Assembly: GCA_963784885.1 (NCBI GenBank)
Contig: CAWATA010000005.1
Location: forward strand, 411,925-475,924
Direction of reading: 5' to 3'
DNA length: 64,000 nucleotides
Source of the DNA: RHKX01 sp963784885
GTDB taxonomy: Bacteria > Actinomycetota > Thermoleophilia > Solirubrobacterales > 70-9
A program made the translations under genes and the position numbers. Positions 30,729-40,508 of this stretch are shown here, piece after piece; position 1 is the stretch's first letter, and the number at the start of each line of letters is the position of its first letter. The notes under the pieces are model-generated. The model worked only from the letters and a program-made list of their open reading frames with translations. It made no database searches and had not been told where the DNA came from.

Positions 30729-32111
30729 ATGCCTTCCATGCCCTCTCCCCTGCCGCCGTCGCTGTGGTCGGACACCGCCCGTCGCGTCGGTGCCGTGTTC
30801 GCGCTGCTGGCGGTCGCGGCGGTCGGCTTCGGCGTCGGCTACCTCGTCTTCGACGACTCCGGCTCGGGCCAGTCGGCCGGGACCGTATCCAGCGGTCGCG
30901 GCGCCGGCTTCCCGCAGGTCGCAACCCGTAACACGACCCGGGTCGGCGGCGCCGATGCGATCGAGGACGCAGCTGCGGTGGCGCTGGCGACCTACCCGTC
31001 GGCGGGCGGCGTCGGCGCGGCGCCGGCGGTGACGATCGTCCCGGCCGACGACTGGCAGCTGGCGCTCGCGGCGACCCCGCTCGTCGCCGATCCGATCGGA
31101 ACCCCGATCCTGCTCAGCGAGGAGTCGAAGGTGCCCCAACCGACCGCCGACGCGCTCGACGCGCTGTCTCCGAAGGGGCTCGCCAAGGCGAACGGAACCC
31201 AGGCCTACGTGATCGGCGGTGTCGCCGCCCCCGACGACCTCAAGCAGAGCCCGGTCGCCGGAGCGGATCCCTCCGACGTCGCCGACGCGATCGACGGCGA
31301 GCGCGAGAAGATCACCGGTGAGAAGGATCCCGGTCACATCCTCGTCGTCTCCTCGTCCGAACCGGCGCTGGCGATGCCGGCCGCCGCCTGGGCGGCGCGA
31401 TCCGGCGACCCGATCCTGTTCGCCGATGGTGACAACGTCCCGAAGGGGACCACGAACGTGATCAAGCGCCACCCGGACACGCCGGTCTACGTCCTCGGGC
31501 CCGAGTCGGCGATCTCCGACAAGACGCTCAAGGGGCTCGACGCTACGCGGGTCGGGGCTCAGGACCCGGTCGACAACGCCATCACCTTCGCGCGGTTCAG
31601 CGACGGCGACTTCGGCTGGAACATCAACGACCCCGGGCACGGCTTCGCGATCGCGAACATCTCGCGGCCGCTCGATGCACCGGCGGCGGCACCCCTCGCC
31701 GCGACCGGCGGCAGCCCCGGGCCGCTGCTTCTGACCGACGAGTCGGCGTCGGTGCCGCCGGCGCTCGAGAGCTTCCTGAGCGACATCCAGCCGGGCTTCG
31801 AGGACGACCCGACGCGCGCCGTCTTCAACCACACCTGGATCATCGGCAACACCGAGGCGATGTCGATCGGCTTCCAGTCCCAGGTCGACCAGCTGACGAA
31901 GCTCGCTCCGGTCACCGGTGCGACCACCCCGCCCGGCGTCGCACTGCCCGAGGGCGGAAACACCGATTCGACCACCGGCACCGGCTCGACCAGTTCGACC
32001 ACGACCACCGACTCGACCACGAGCACCGGCAATACGGACGCGACGACGACGATCCCCGACCTCGGCGGGGACCTCCCGACCCCGACGTTCACGCCGATCC
32101 CGGACAAGTGA
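30729..32111 (+). CDS. membrane-anchored protein with cell wall-binding repeat 2 domains
   Basis: A 460-residue protein with one N-terminal membrane segment (about 20-42). The extracellular part carries segments of the CW_2 type (RVGGADAIEDAAAVAL, VTIVPADDW, PILLSEES, AYVIGGVA, GDPILFADGDNVP, PVYVLGPESAISD), which bind cell wall polymers in clostridia and actinobacteria. The last 60 residues are a Thr/Ser-rich tail, possibly glycosylated, ending TFTPIPDK. ATG 30729 is taken; ATG 30738 is also possible. It shares a 120-bp divergent region with the acyl-CoA dehydrogenase. Role at the cell surface is unknown. Confidence 0.8.
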   Translation: MPSMPSPLPPSLWSDTARRVGAVFALLAVAAVGFGVGYLVFDDSGSGQSAGTVSSGRGAGFPQVATRNTTRVGGADAIEDAAAVALATYPSAGGVGAAPAVTIVPADDWQLALAATPLVADPIGTPILLSEESKVPQPTADALDALSPKGLAKANGTQAYVIGGVAAPDDLKQSPVAGADPSDVADAIDGEREKITGEKDPGHILVVSSSEPALAMPAAAWAARSGDPILFADGDNVPKGTTNVIKRHPDTPVYVLGPESAISDKTLKGLDATRVGAQDPVDNAITFARFSDGDFGWNINDPGHGFAIANISRPLDAPAAAPLAATGGSPGPLLLTDESASVPPALESFLSDIQPGFEDDPTRAVFNHTWIIGNTEAMSIGFQSQVDQLTKLAPVTGATTPPGVALPEGGNTDSTTGTGSTSSTTTTDSTTSTGNTDATTTIPDLGGDLPTPTFTPIPDK

Positions 32112-32132
32112 GACGCCGCTAGGCTGCGAGCG

Positions 32133-32399
32133 ATGAGCGAGGCCGAGCGAGCAGAGCTGCGCAATCCCGCGCACCGGCCGACCGCCGAGGACATCCGCGC
32201 GCTGGCCGGCCCCTCGACCCCTCACTTCGCGCTGCAGATCCGCAACCGGATCGCGGCGCTGATCGACCGCCTGCCGGAGGACGATCCCGCTCACATCGAG
32301 GGTCAGCGGCAGATCGCCCGGCTCAACGACCTCGCCCGCCACACCGGCGACCCGCGCGGTCCCGGCCCGAGCCCGCCGGACCCGAGAGCGGGAGCCTAG
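32133..32399 (+). CDS. small hypothetical protein
   Basis: An 88-residue product, rich in Arg, Ala and Pro, with a central amphipathic helix (about 30-70: HFALQIRNRIAALIDRLPED) and a Pro-rich end. ATG 32133 lies 7 bases after a TAGGCT -10 (32120-32125), so it is transcribed separately from the gene that ends at 32111. No motif recognised. The frame has coding-type GC at third positions. Convergent with the thiolase gene. Confidence 0.65.
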   Translation: MSEAERAELRNPAHRPTAEDIRALAGPSTPHFALQIRNRIAALIDRLPEDDPAHIEGQRQIARLNDLARHTGDPRGPGPSPPDPRAGA

Positions 32400-32402
32400 G
32401 GG

Positions 32403-33581
<1,179 letters not shown>

Positions 33582-33630
33582 TGCCTCTACGCCTTTCTCG
33601 CGGGACCGAAGGTGTCGGACGTTAGACGAT

Positions 33631-33646
33631 CGGACCGCGCGGTCCG
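33631..33646. promoter_or_regulatory. 16-bp perfect palindrome between thiolase and MMPL genes
   Basis: CGGACCGCGCGGTCCG is a perfect palindrome placed just upstream of the thiolase -10 (33620-33625) in the 110-bp divergent region. It fits the operator of a TetR- or GntR-type regulator of lipid genes; the regulator is not identified. Confidence 0.55.
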
Positions 33647-33691
33647 CCTCCTGCGACGCCGTGCCCGCGTCTGCAAGACTCGTCCGCCCGC

Positions 33692-35797
33692 GTGCGCCGG
33701 AGCCTGCTGACACTGCCCGCCCGACCCAGGCTCAAGTGGGTCTTCCTGGTCGCCTGGCTGCTGATCGCGTTCGCGATCGGAGCCGGCAACCTGCCGGCGA
33801 AGTTCGACGATGCTCAGAGCAACGAGTCGTCCTCGTTCCTGCCCGGCGACGCCGAGTCGACGAAGGCCCTCGCCGCAAGCGAGGAGATCCAGGGCGACGA
33901 GCTGTTGCCGCTGGTGATCATCTACCAGCGAGCCGACGGCAGGCTCGACGACGACGACCTGAAGCGGATCGAGGCCGATCGCGAGGCGCTCAACGCCGAT
34001 CTCGCCGCGCGCCAGAGTCGATACGGCAAGCCGGTCCCGTCGCCCGACGGCAGCGCCGCGCTGCTGACGTCCCAGATCCGCGCCAACGGCGAGTCGGAGA
34101 CGATCACCGTGCCCGTCGATCGCGCCCGCGACCGGCTCGACGAGACGGCCCAGCCCGGGGTCGAGACCGCGGTCACCGGGGGCGCCGGGTTCTCGGCCGA
34201 CGCGATCACCGTCTTCGAGTCGATCAACGGGACCCTCCTGCTCGCGACCGCGGCCATCGTCTTCCTGCTGCTCCTGATCGTCTACCGGAGCCCGATCTTC
34301 TGGTTCTTCCCGCTGTTCGCCGTCGGGATGGCGGAGCTCGCCGCCCGCGGCGTCGGCTTCGGCCTGACCGAGATCGGGGTCACGGTCAACGGCCAGTCGG
34401 CCGGGATCCTGCCCGTCCTGGTCTTCGGCGCCGGAACCGACTATGCCCTGCTGCTCGTCGCGCGCTATCGCGAGGAGCTGCGGGCCCACGACGACAGGCA
34501 CGAGGCGATGGCACTGGCCCTGCGCCGGGCCGGGCCGGCGATCATCGCCTCCGGGCTGACCGTGATCGCGGCGCTCCTCTGCCTCACCCTCGCCGACGTC
34601 GAGGGCACCGCCGGGCTCGGGCCGATCGGCGCGACCGGCATCGCCGTCGCGATGATCTCGATGCTGACGCTGCTGCCGGCCAGCCTCGTGATCGCGGGGC
34701 GCTGGGTGTTCTGGCCGTTCATCCCCCACGTCGGCGACCAGCGGGCCGACGAGACGCACGGCGCCTGGCGGCGGATCGGCGAGAACATCGCCCGCGGGCC
34801 GCGCCGCGTCTGGATCTCCACCGTCGTCGTCCTGTCGATCATGGCCCTCGGCTGGATCAACCTCGACACCGGCCTGACCCAGACCAGCAGCTTCCGCGAC
34901 GACGTCGACTCGGTCCGCGGCCAAGATCTTCTGAGCCAGGCGTTCCCGGCGGGGGCCAGCGCGCCCGCCTACGCGATCGTCCCCGATCCCGAGCGGGCGC
35001 CGGCCGTCGCCGAGGCGCTCGCCCGGCAGGACATCGTCGAGGACGTCCGCATCGACGGACGCGGGCCACCGGGCCAGGAGCTGCAGGTGATCCTCGCCGA
35101 GGACCCCTACGCAACCTCGACCTACGATCAGATCCCCGCGCTTCGGGAGGTCGCCAAGGAGGCCGGCGGCGAGGACGTGCTGCTCGGCGGGCCGAGCGCG
35201 ATCGAGCGCGATCTCCGGGTCGCCGCCGCCCGCGACTCGAAGCTGATCCCGCCGATCGCGCTCGCGGTCGTGCTGCTGATCCTGATCGTCCTGCTCCGGG
35301 CCCTGGTCGCGCCGCTGATCCTGATCGCGACCGTGATCCTCTCGTTCGCCGCGGCGCTCGGGGTCGGGTACACGGTCTTCGACGTGGTCTTCGGCTTCGA
35401 GGGCAGTGACCCGTCGCTGCCGCTGTTCGCCTTCATCTTCCTGGTCGCGCTCGGCGTCGACTACAACATCTTCCTGATGGCCCGCGTGCGTGAGGAGACA
35501 GCCGAGAGCAACGCCCGGGAGGGAATGCTGCGCGGGCTCGCCGTGACCGGCGCCGTCATCACCTCGGCGGGGATCGTCCTCGCCGGCACCTTCTCCGCCC
35601 TCGCGGTGCTGCCACTGGTCTTCCTGACCGAACTCGGGTTCGTCGTCGCCTTCGGCGTCCTCCTCGACACGTTCGTCGTCCGCTCCGTCCTCGTCCCCGC
35701 CCTCACCCTCGATCTCGGCAGCAGGACCTGGTGGCCGTCGGCACTCGCCCGGACGGACGGCCCGGCCGCTGCCGAGCCGGAGCGGGAGGGCCCGTGA
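33692..35797 (+). CDS. MMPL/RND family membrane transporter
   Basis: A 701-residue protein with two halves, each one membrane segment, a large outer loop and five more segments, about 12 in all. Conserved proton-relay-type motifs are GAGTDYALLLVARYREEL in the first half and ALGVDYNIFLMARVREE in the second. MMPL proteins export lipids or small molecules; some actinobacterial members act in membrane lipid or hopanoid traffic. GTG 33692 is used without a clear ribosome site. Its stop overlaps the start of the next gene by 4 bases, and it is divergent from a thiolase, so a lipid substrate is plausible. Confidence 0.88.
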   Translation: MRRSLLTLPARPRLKWVFLVAWLLIAFAIGAGNLPAKFDDAQSNESSSFLPGDAESTKALAASEEIQGDELLPLVIIYQRADGRLDDDDLKRIEADREALNADLAARQSRYGKPVPSPDGSAALLTSQIRANGESETITVPVDRARDRLDETAQPGVETAVTGGAGFSADAITVFESINGTLLLATAAIVFLLLLIVYRSPIFWFFPLFAVGMAELAARGVGFGLTEIGVTVNGQSAGILPVLVFGAGTDYALLLVARYREELRAHDDRHEAMALALRRAGPAIIASGLTVIAALLCLTLADVEGTAGLGPIGATGIAVAMISMLTLLPASLVIAGRWVFWPFIPHVGDQRADETHGAWRRIGENIARGPRRVWISTVVVLSIMALGWINLDTGLTQTSSFRDDVDSVRGQDLLSQAFPAGASAPAYAIVPDPERAPAVAEALARQDIVEDVRIDGRGPPGQELQVILAEDPYATSTYDQIPALREVAKEAGGEDVLLGGPSAIERDLRVAAARDSKLIPPIALAVVLLILIVLLRALVAPLILIATVILSFAAALGVGYTVFDVVFGFEGSDPSLPLFAFIFLVALGVDYNIFLMARVREETAESNAREGMLRGLAVTGAVITSAGIVLAGTFSALAVLPLVFLTELGFVVAFGVLLDTFVVRSVLVPALTLDLGSRTWWPSALARTDGPAAAEPEREGP

Positions 35798-36627
35798 GCG
35801 ATACGCACGAGCACGGCTACGAGAACCCGGCGGTCGCCGGCACCGGGGCGATCGCGCTCGGACTCGCCGCCTCGGCTTCGGTCCTCGGCCCGGTCCGGGT
35901 CCTCGCCCGCTCCGACAGCTCCGCGTGGCGGGCGGAGGAGAAGCTGGAGTCGCTCTGCGCCCGGATCGACGGCGGGGATGCCGAGCGGATCAGGGTCACG
36001 ACCAACCCCAACGACCTCGACGGATGCGACCTCGTCGTCGAGGCGATCGTCGAGGACGCCGACGCCAAGAGCTCGATGCTCGCCGGCCTCGGCGAGATCT
36101 GCTCCGACGCCGACCTCGCGACCACGACCTCGTCGCTCGGAATCGCCGAGCTCGGGGCCCGGGCCGGCGTCGCCGACCGCTTCTACGGCCTCCACGTCTT
36201 CAACCCGGTGCCCCGCATGGAGCTGATCGAGCTCTGCCTTCCCGGCACCCTGCCTCCGCGCATCGGCGAGCGCGCCCGCGCTTTCTGCGGCGCCCTCCGC
36301 AAGCACGTCGTCGAGGTCCCCGACGAGGCCGGGTTCGTCGTCAACCGGCTCCTCTTCCCCTACCTCTTCGACGCCGTCCGCCTGCTCGACGAGCTCGAGC
36401 TCGACCCGATCGAGGTCGATGCCTGCATGTCGAAGGGCGCCGGACAGCCGATGGGACCGCTTCAGCTCCTCGACTTCGTCGGACTCGACGTCGCGGTGGC
36501 GATCGGCGAGAAGCTCCATCACGCGAGCGGCGACGCGCATCATTCCCCGCCGCAGCGGCTGCTCGACATGGTCGCCGCCGGCAGCCTCGGCCGCAAGAGC
36601 GGCGCCGGCTTCTACGAGTACGGCTAG
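35794..36627 (+). CDS. 3-hydroxyacyl-CoA (3-hydroxybutyryl-CoA) dehydrogenase family protein
   Basis: A 277-residue protein starting at GTG 35794, after GGGAGGG. N-terminal NAD loop AVAGTGAIALGLA, then VVEAIVEDADAKSSML, TTTSSLGIAELG, the catalytic His in GLHVFNPVPRMELIE and VVEVPDEAGFVVNRLLFPYLFDA, and the C-terminal GAGQPMGPLQLLDFVGLDV. It oxidises 3-hydroxyacyl-CoA in fat breakdown or reduces acetoacetyl-CoA. The start of the Rossmann fold is shorter than usual. Translationally coupled to the MMPL gene. Its stop codon overlaps that of the convergent CorC-type gene. Confidence 0.9.
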   Translation: MSDTHEHGYENPAVAGTGAIALGLAASASVLGPVRVLARSDSSAWRAEEKLESLCARIDGGDAERIRVTTNPNDLDGCDLVVEAIVEDADAKSSMLAGLGEICSDADLATTTSSLGIAELGARAGVADRFYGLHVFNPVPRMELIELCLPGTLPPRIGERARAFCGALRKHVVEVPDEAGFVVNRLLFPYLFDAVRLLDELELDPIEVDACMSKGAGQPMGPLQLLDFVGLDVAVAIGEKLHHASGDAHHSPPQRLLDMVAAGSLGRKSGAGFYEYG

Positions 36628-37943
36628 TCGTCCCGATCGCCGGGGCCGGCGTCGGGCTCCGGATGGATGCGCAGCGCGACGATCCGGTTCTCGCGGACCG
36701 ACTCGACCCTGATCGTGTAGCCGCCGGCCCTGATCGAGTCGCCGCGCTTCGGCAGCCGGCCGAGCTCGTTGAACACGTAACCGCCGACCGAGTTGTAGGC
36801 GTCGGTGTCGACCGGAAGCTCGATCTCGGCGTCCTCGAGGTCGCCGAGCGAGACGTGGCCGCGCACGTACCAGTCGCCGTCGGTGAGCCTGCGGACCTCC
36901 TCGCCCCGGGGGTCGGTCTCGTCCTCGATCTCGCCGACCACCTCCTCGAGGATGTCCTCGACGGTCGCGATCCCGACCGTCCGCCCGTACTCGTCGACGA
37001 CGATCGCGATCGAGCTGCGCTGGCGCTGCAACTCGGCGAGCAGGTCGTCGAGCGGCTTCGTCTCGGGGACGATCGGCGCATCGCGGACGGCCGGCTCGAT
37101 CGAGGCGTCGGAACCGGCGCTCATCATCAGCCTGACCAGGGAGTTGTTGTGGACGATGCCGCGAACCCGGTCGGGGTTGTCGTCCTCGATCACCACGAGC
37201 CGCGTGTGGCCGCTGGCGACGCAGCGCCGCAACGCGTCCTCGACGGTGTCGGAGGAGTCGACGGTGATCACCGCGGGGATCGGCGTCATCACCTCGCGCG
37301 CCTCCTGCTCATGGAGGTGGAAGACGCCGCCGAGCATGCCCGCCTCGCTCGCCTCGAGGCCGCCCCGCTCGTAGCCGCGGCTGATCAGGACCCGCAGCTC
37401 CTCCGGCGTGGTCTCGTCGTCCTCGTCGAGCTCGATCCGCAGCACCCGCTCGACGAGGACCCGGGCCGGGGGGTTGGTGATCGCGATCAGCGGCGAGAAC
37501 ATCCGGCGGAAGAACGTCATCGGCCGCGAGAAGCGGAGCATCAGCGACTCGGCCCGGGCGATGCCGAGCATCTTCGGCGCCTGCTCGCCGAGGATCACGT
37601 GCAGGAGCGTGACGACGGTGAACGCGAGCGCGACCGAGATGATCACCGAGGCGGCATGGCCGACCCAGCCGTCGAGGACGGGCTCGATCAGAACCGCGAT
37701 CGCCGGCTCGCCGAGGAAGCCGATCGCCAGCGAGGCGAGCGTGATCCCGACCTGCGAGGTGGCGACGTACTCGTCGACGTGCTCGAGCTGGGCGAGCGCG
37801 ACCTTGGCGCGGCGGTCCCCCTCCTCGGCAAGGTGCTGCATCCGCGAAGCGCGAGTCCTGACGACGGCGAACTCGGCCGCCACGAAGTAGCCGTTGATGA
37901 ACACGAAGAGGAGGACGAGCAGGAGGAGGAGTACCGACGTCAT
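36624..37943 (-). CDS. CNNM/CorC-type (DUF21-CBS) membrane protein
   Basis: A 439-residue protein: DUF21 membrane domain with about four segments (1-140, starting with a Leu/Val-rich helix and GYFVAAEFAVVRTRASRM), a linker, two CBS domains (about 215-335, ending VVDEYGRTVGIATVEDILEEVVGEI) and a CorC_HlyC domain at the C-terminus (LPVDTDAYNSVGGYVF). Family members move or sense Mg2+ and related ions; old hemolysin names are misleading. The leader from about 38068 to 37944 is structured, so metal control at the RNA level is possible. Confidence 0.93.
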   Translation of the reverse strand: MTSVLLLLLVLLFVFINGYFVAAEFAVVRTRASRMQHLAEEGDRRAKVALAQLEHVDEYVATSQVGITLASLAIGFLGEPAIAVLIEPVLDGWVGHAASVIISVALAFTVVTLLHVILGEQAPKMLGIARAESLMLRFSRPMTFFRRMFSPLIAITNPPARVLVERVLRIELDEDDETTPEELRVLISRGYERGGLEASEAGMLGGVFHLHEQEAREVMTPIPAVITVDSSDTVEDALRRCVASGHTRLVVIEDDNPDRVRGIVHNNSLVRLMMSAGSDASIEPAVRDAPIVPETKPLDDLLAELQRQRSSIAIVVDEYGRTVGIATVEDILEEVVGEIEDETDPRGEEVRRLTDGDWYVRGHVSLGDLEDAEIELPVDTDAYNSVGGYVFNELGRLPKRGDSIRAGGYTIRVESVRENRIVALRIHPEPDAGPGDRDD

Positions 37944-38076
37944 CGGCTATCACCGCCGGCACAGGGGGCGTTCATCCGCCGGCGGCGGCCCAGCTCTGAC
38001 GGGCCCCCTGAGGGAGCGCGGAGCCTGGTACTTCGAGGTAAGTCGTCGTCAATCACTGGGCGACGACGCAAGGCTA
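37944..38076 (-). promoter_or_regulatory. promoter and structured leader of the CorC-type gene
   Basis: A TAGCCT -10 (38071-38076) is followed by about 120 bases without an ORF. They contain hairpins GTCGTCG / CGACGAC (38042-38048, 38061-38067), GGCCC / GGGCC (37987-37991, 38001-38005) and CCGCCGGCGG (37976-37985). The minus strand includes CAGGCTCC, a fragment that recalls the M-box GAGGCTCC, but the rest of the M-box is not recognised. A metal-responsive leader is possible, not shown. Confidence 0.4.
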
Positions 38077-38133
38077 GCAGTGTGATCCGGGTCGGATTGG
38101 CCGATTCGGCGGCCGGGCACTACCGTGGGTGTC

Positions 38134-39618
38134 ATGGACCAGACCCGGACTCCCTACCTCGACGCGCTCGTCGCGCTCGCCGAGACCGACCCGGGCCGCT
38201 TTCACATCCCCGGTCACAAGGGCGGCGCCGGGGCCGATCCGGGGCTGCGTGCAGCGATCGGCGACGCCGCGCTCCGGCTCGACTTCCCATCCGGCATCGA
38301 GGGCATCGACGTCGGCCCCGACCCGCTCGACCTGCCCTTCCAGCAGGCTCAGGCACTCGCCGCCGATGCCTGGGGCGCCCGCCGGAGCTGGTTCCTCGTA
38401 AACGGCGCATCCGGAGGCAACCACGCCATCTGCATGGCCCTCGCCCACCTCGGCGACCGCGCGATCGTGCAGCGCAACGTCCACTCCTCGGTGATCGACG
38501 GTCTCGTCCTCAGCGGCCTCCGCCCGACCTTCCTCGCTCCCGAGATCGACGACGATCTCGGAGTCGCGCACTGCCTGAGCGTCGATGCGCTCGCGGCGGC
38601 GCTCGCCGAGCAGCCCGACGTCGTCGCCGTGTTCGCCGTCTCGCCGACCTACTTCGGGGCCGTCGCCGACATCGCCGGCCTCGCCGAGGTCGCGCACACA
38701 CACGAAGTCCCGCTCGTCGTCGACGAGTCCTGGGGCGCGCATCTCGCATTCTCCGATCGACTCCCCGCCAACGCGCTCGCCTGCGGCGCCGACGTCGTCC
38801 TCAACTCGGTTCACAAGCTCGGCGGGAGCATGACCCAGTCGGCGATCCTTCACCTCGGCGGCGACGCGGAGCACCCGGACGGCCGGATCGACGGCCGGAT
38901 CGTCGACCGCTCGGTGACCCTCGTCGAGTCGACGAGCCCGAGCGCGATCCTCTCGGCCTCGCTCGATGCGGCGCGACGCCAGAACGCGGTCGCCGGAGCG
39001 GGCCTCCTCACCGAGACGGTCGACTCGCTGACCGAGCTTCGCCGCGAGATCAGGGAGATCCCCGGGCTCGACGTGCTCGGAAAGGAGATCACCGAGGCCA
39101 GGAGCGTCTTCGCCTGGGACCCGTTGCGCGTCTCGATCGACGTCCGCGGCACCGGCACGACCGGCAATCGGATCGCCAAGTACATGCGCGAGCGCCGCGA
39201 CATCTGGTTCGAGCTCTACGCCGAGAACGTCGTCGTCGCCGTCTTCGGGATCGGCGAGAACGTCGCCGATACCGGTGCGCGCCTGATCGCCGGGCTCCGC
39301 GATGCGGTCGAGGAGCTCCGCACCCAGCCCGACGATCCGAAGGCGCCGTTCGCGCCGCCACCACCCTGGGGCCCGACGGTGATGACGCCGCGCGCAGCGT
39401 TCCTCGGCCCGCAGGAGACGGTCCCCTTCGACGACGCCGAGGGCCGGATCGCAGCCGAGTCGCTCGCCGCCTACCCACCCGGCGTCCCCAACGTCCTTCC
39501 CGGTGAGCGTCTCAGTCGCGCCACCCTCGACTTCGTCGCCGACTCGCTGGCCCACGGCGGCCAGGTCCGCGGCGCCAGTGACCGGACCCTCTCGACGATC
39601 AGGGCGGTGATCGAGTGA
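38134..39618 (+). CDS. Orn/Lys/Arg decarboxylase family (fold I) enzyme
   Basis: A 494-residue PLP enzyme of the short SpeA/YaaO kind, without the N-terminal wing domain of inducible decarboxylases. Seen: RFHIPGHKGGAGADP, LVNGASGGNHA, HSSVIDGLVLSG, VDESWGAHLAF and the PLP lysine in NSVHKLGGSMTQSA. It probably decarboxylates arginine, lysine or ornithine. ATG 38134 lies 7 bases after TACCGT (38121-38126), so the operon message is leaderless. Its stop overlaps the next start (GTGA). With a deiminase-family and a carbamoylase-like enzyme following, arginine is the likeliest substrate (inference). Confidence 0.88.
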   Translation: MDQTRTPYLDALVALAETDPGRFHIPGHKGGAGADPGLRAAIGDAALRLDFPSGIEGIDVGPDPLDLPFQQAQALAADAWGARRSWFLVNGASGGNHAICMALAHLGDRAIVQRNVHSSVIDGLVLSGLRPTFLAPEIDDDLGVAHCLSVDALAAALAEQPDVVAVFAVSPTYFGAVADIAGLAEVAHTHEVPLVVDESWGAHLAFSDRLPANALACGADVVLNSVHKLGGSMTQSAILHLGGDAEHPDGRIDGRIVDRSVTLVESTSPSAILSASLDAARRQNAVAGAGLLTETVDSLTELRREIREIPGLDVLGKEITEARSVFAWDPLRVSIDVRGTGTTGNRIAKYMRERRDIWFELYAENVVVAVFGIGENVADTGARLIAGLRDAVEELRTQPDDPKAPFAPPPPWGPTVMTPRAAFLGPQETVPFDDAEGRIAAESLAAYPPGVPNVLPGERLSRATLDFVADSLAHGGQVRGASDRTLSTIRAVIE

Positions 39619-40508
39619 CCGCAGCCGAGACGACCGGGACGAGCAACGTTCCCTGGGGCGCCGACTCCGAGTACGGGCGCCTGCACGACGTGCTGCTCTG
39701 CCCCCCCGACAACTTCCGCTGGCTGCCGACCAGCGCGATCTCCAAGGCGACGCTCGCGGGCGACCGGAGCTTCGACAAGCGCGCGGCGATCGCCCAGCAC
39801 GCGGAGATGGTCTCGGCGTACGAGACCGCCGGGGTCCGTGTCCACTACCTCGAGCCCGATCCGGTTCTCCCCTACCAGGTCTTCGCGCGCGACTCGAGCG
39901 TGGCGACGCCCGAGGGCGCGGTCGTCACCCAGATGCATCAGCAGTGGCGGCGCGGCGAGTACGCCCCGGTGATCCGCTTCTATCAGGAGGCCGGAATCCC
40001 GATCCACAAGATGATCACGGCGGCGGCCATCGAGGGCGGAGACGTGGTCATCGTCGAGCCCGGGAAGATGGTGATCGGCAACGGTGAGGAGCGGACCGAG
40101 GTCCAGGCGGCCCGACAGCTCGCCGGCTGGATGGAGGAGCTCGGCTGGGAGGTCCGGATCGAGATGATCCCGAGCCAGTTCATCCACATCGACGTGCTGC
40201 TGGCGATCCTCGCGCCGAAGCTCGCCGCGGTCTGCGTCGACGTCGCCGGCCGGGGGCTGATCCGCTGGCTCACCGACGCCGGCTTCGAGATCCTCGAGGT
40301 CCCGGTTTCGGAGGCGTTCGCGCTCGGCGTCAACGCGATCTCACTCGGCGACGATCGCGCCCTGTCGGCGGAGTACTCGAAGAGCCTGAACGAGCAGCTC
40401 CGGGCCCGCGGAATCGAGGTCTTCGACCCGGACCTGAGCATGTTCACCCTCGGCGGCGGCGGCGCCCACTGCCTCGCGCAGGCGCTGCGCCGGGAGCGGG
40501 TCGCTTGA
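39615..40508 (+). CDS. arginine deiminase / amidinotransferase family hydrolase
   Basis: A 297-residue enzyme of the guanidino-group-modifying fold. Marks: FARDSSVATPEGAV near residue 90, IEGGDVVIV, the catalytic His in QFIHIDVLL and the nucleophilic Cys in GGGGAHCLAQAL near the C-terminus. Members hydrolyse arginine, methylarginines, agmatine or peptidyl arginine; the residue pattern does not settle which. GTG 39615 overlaps the decarboxylase stop. Because it follows a basic amino acid decarboxylase, agmatine deiminase-like activity giving N-carbamoylputrescine is a fair guess, but it does not look like classical AguA. Confidence 0.85.
   Translation: MTAAETTGTSNVPWGADSEYGRLHDVLLCPPDNFRWLPTSAISKATLAGDRSFDKRAAIAQHAEMVSAYETAGVRVHYLEPDPVLPYQVFARDSSVATPEGAVVTQMHQQWRRGEYAPVIRFYQEAGIPIHKMITAAAIEGGDVVIVEPGKMVIGNGEERTEVQAARQLAGWMEELGWEVRIEMIPSQFIHIDVLLAILAPKLAAVCVDVAGRGLIRWLTDAGFEILEVPVSEAFALGVNAISLGDDRALSAEYSKSLNEQLRARGIEVFDPDLSMFTLGGGGAHCLAQALRRERVA

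Noticed and set aside
37944..38076. Firm call of an M-box or yybP-ykoY riboswitch before the CorC-type gene
   Set aside because: Only CAGGCTCC and a CCCGTCA segment resemble the families; the remaining conserved parts are missing.
35925..39506. 1193-codon plus-strand open frame and similar very long frames antisense to real genes (for example 2792-4579 and 5365-7470)
   Set aside because: They are by-products of high GC, Arg/Gly/Pro-rich, without domains, and run across or opposite several well-supported genes.
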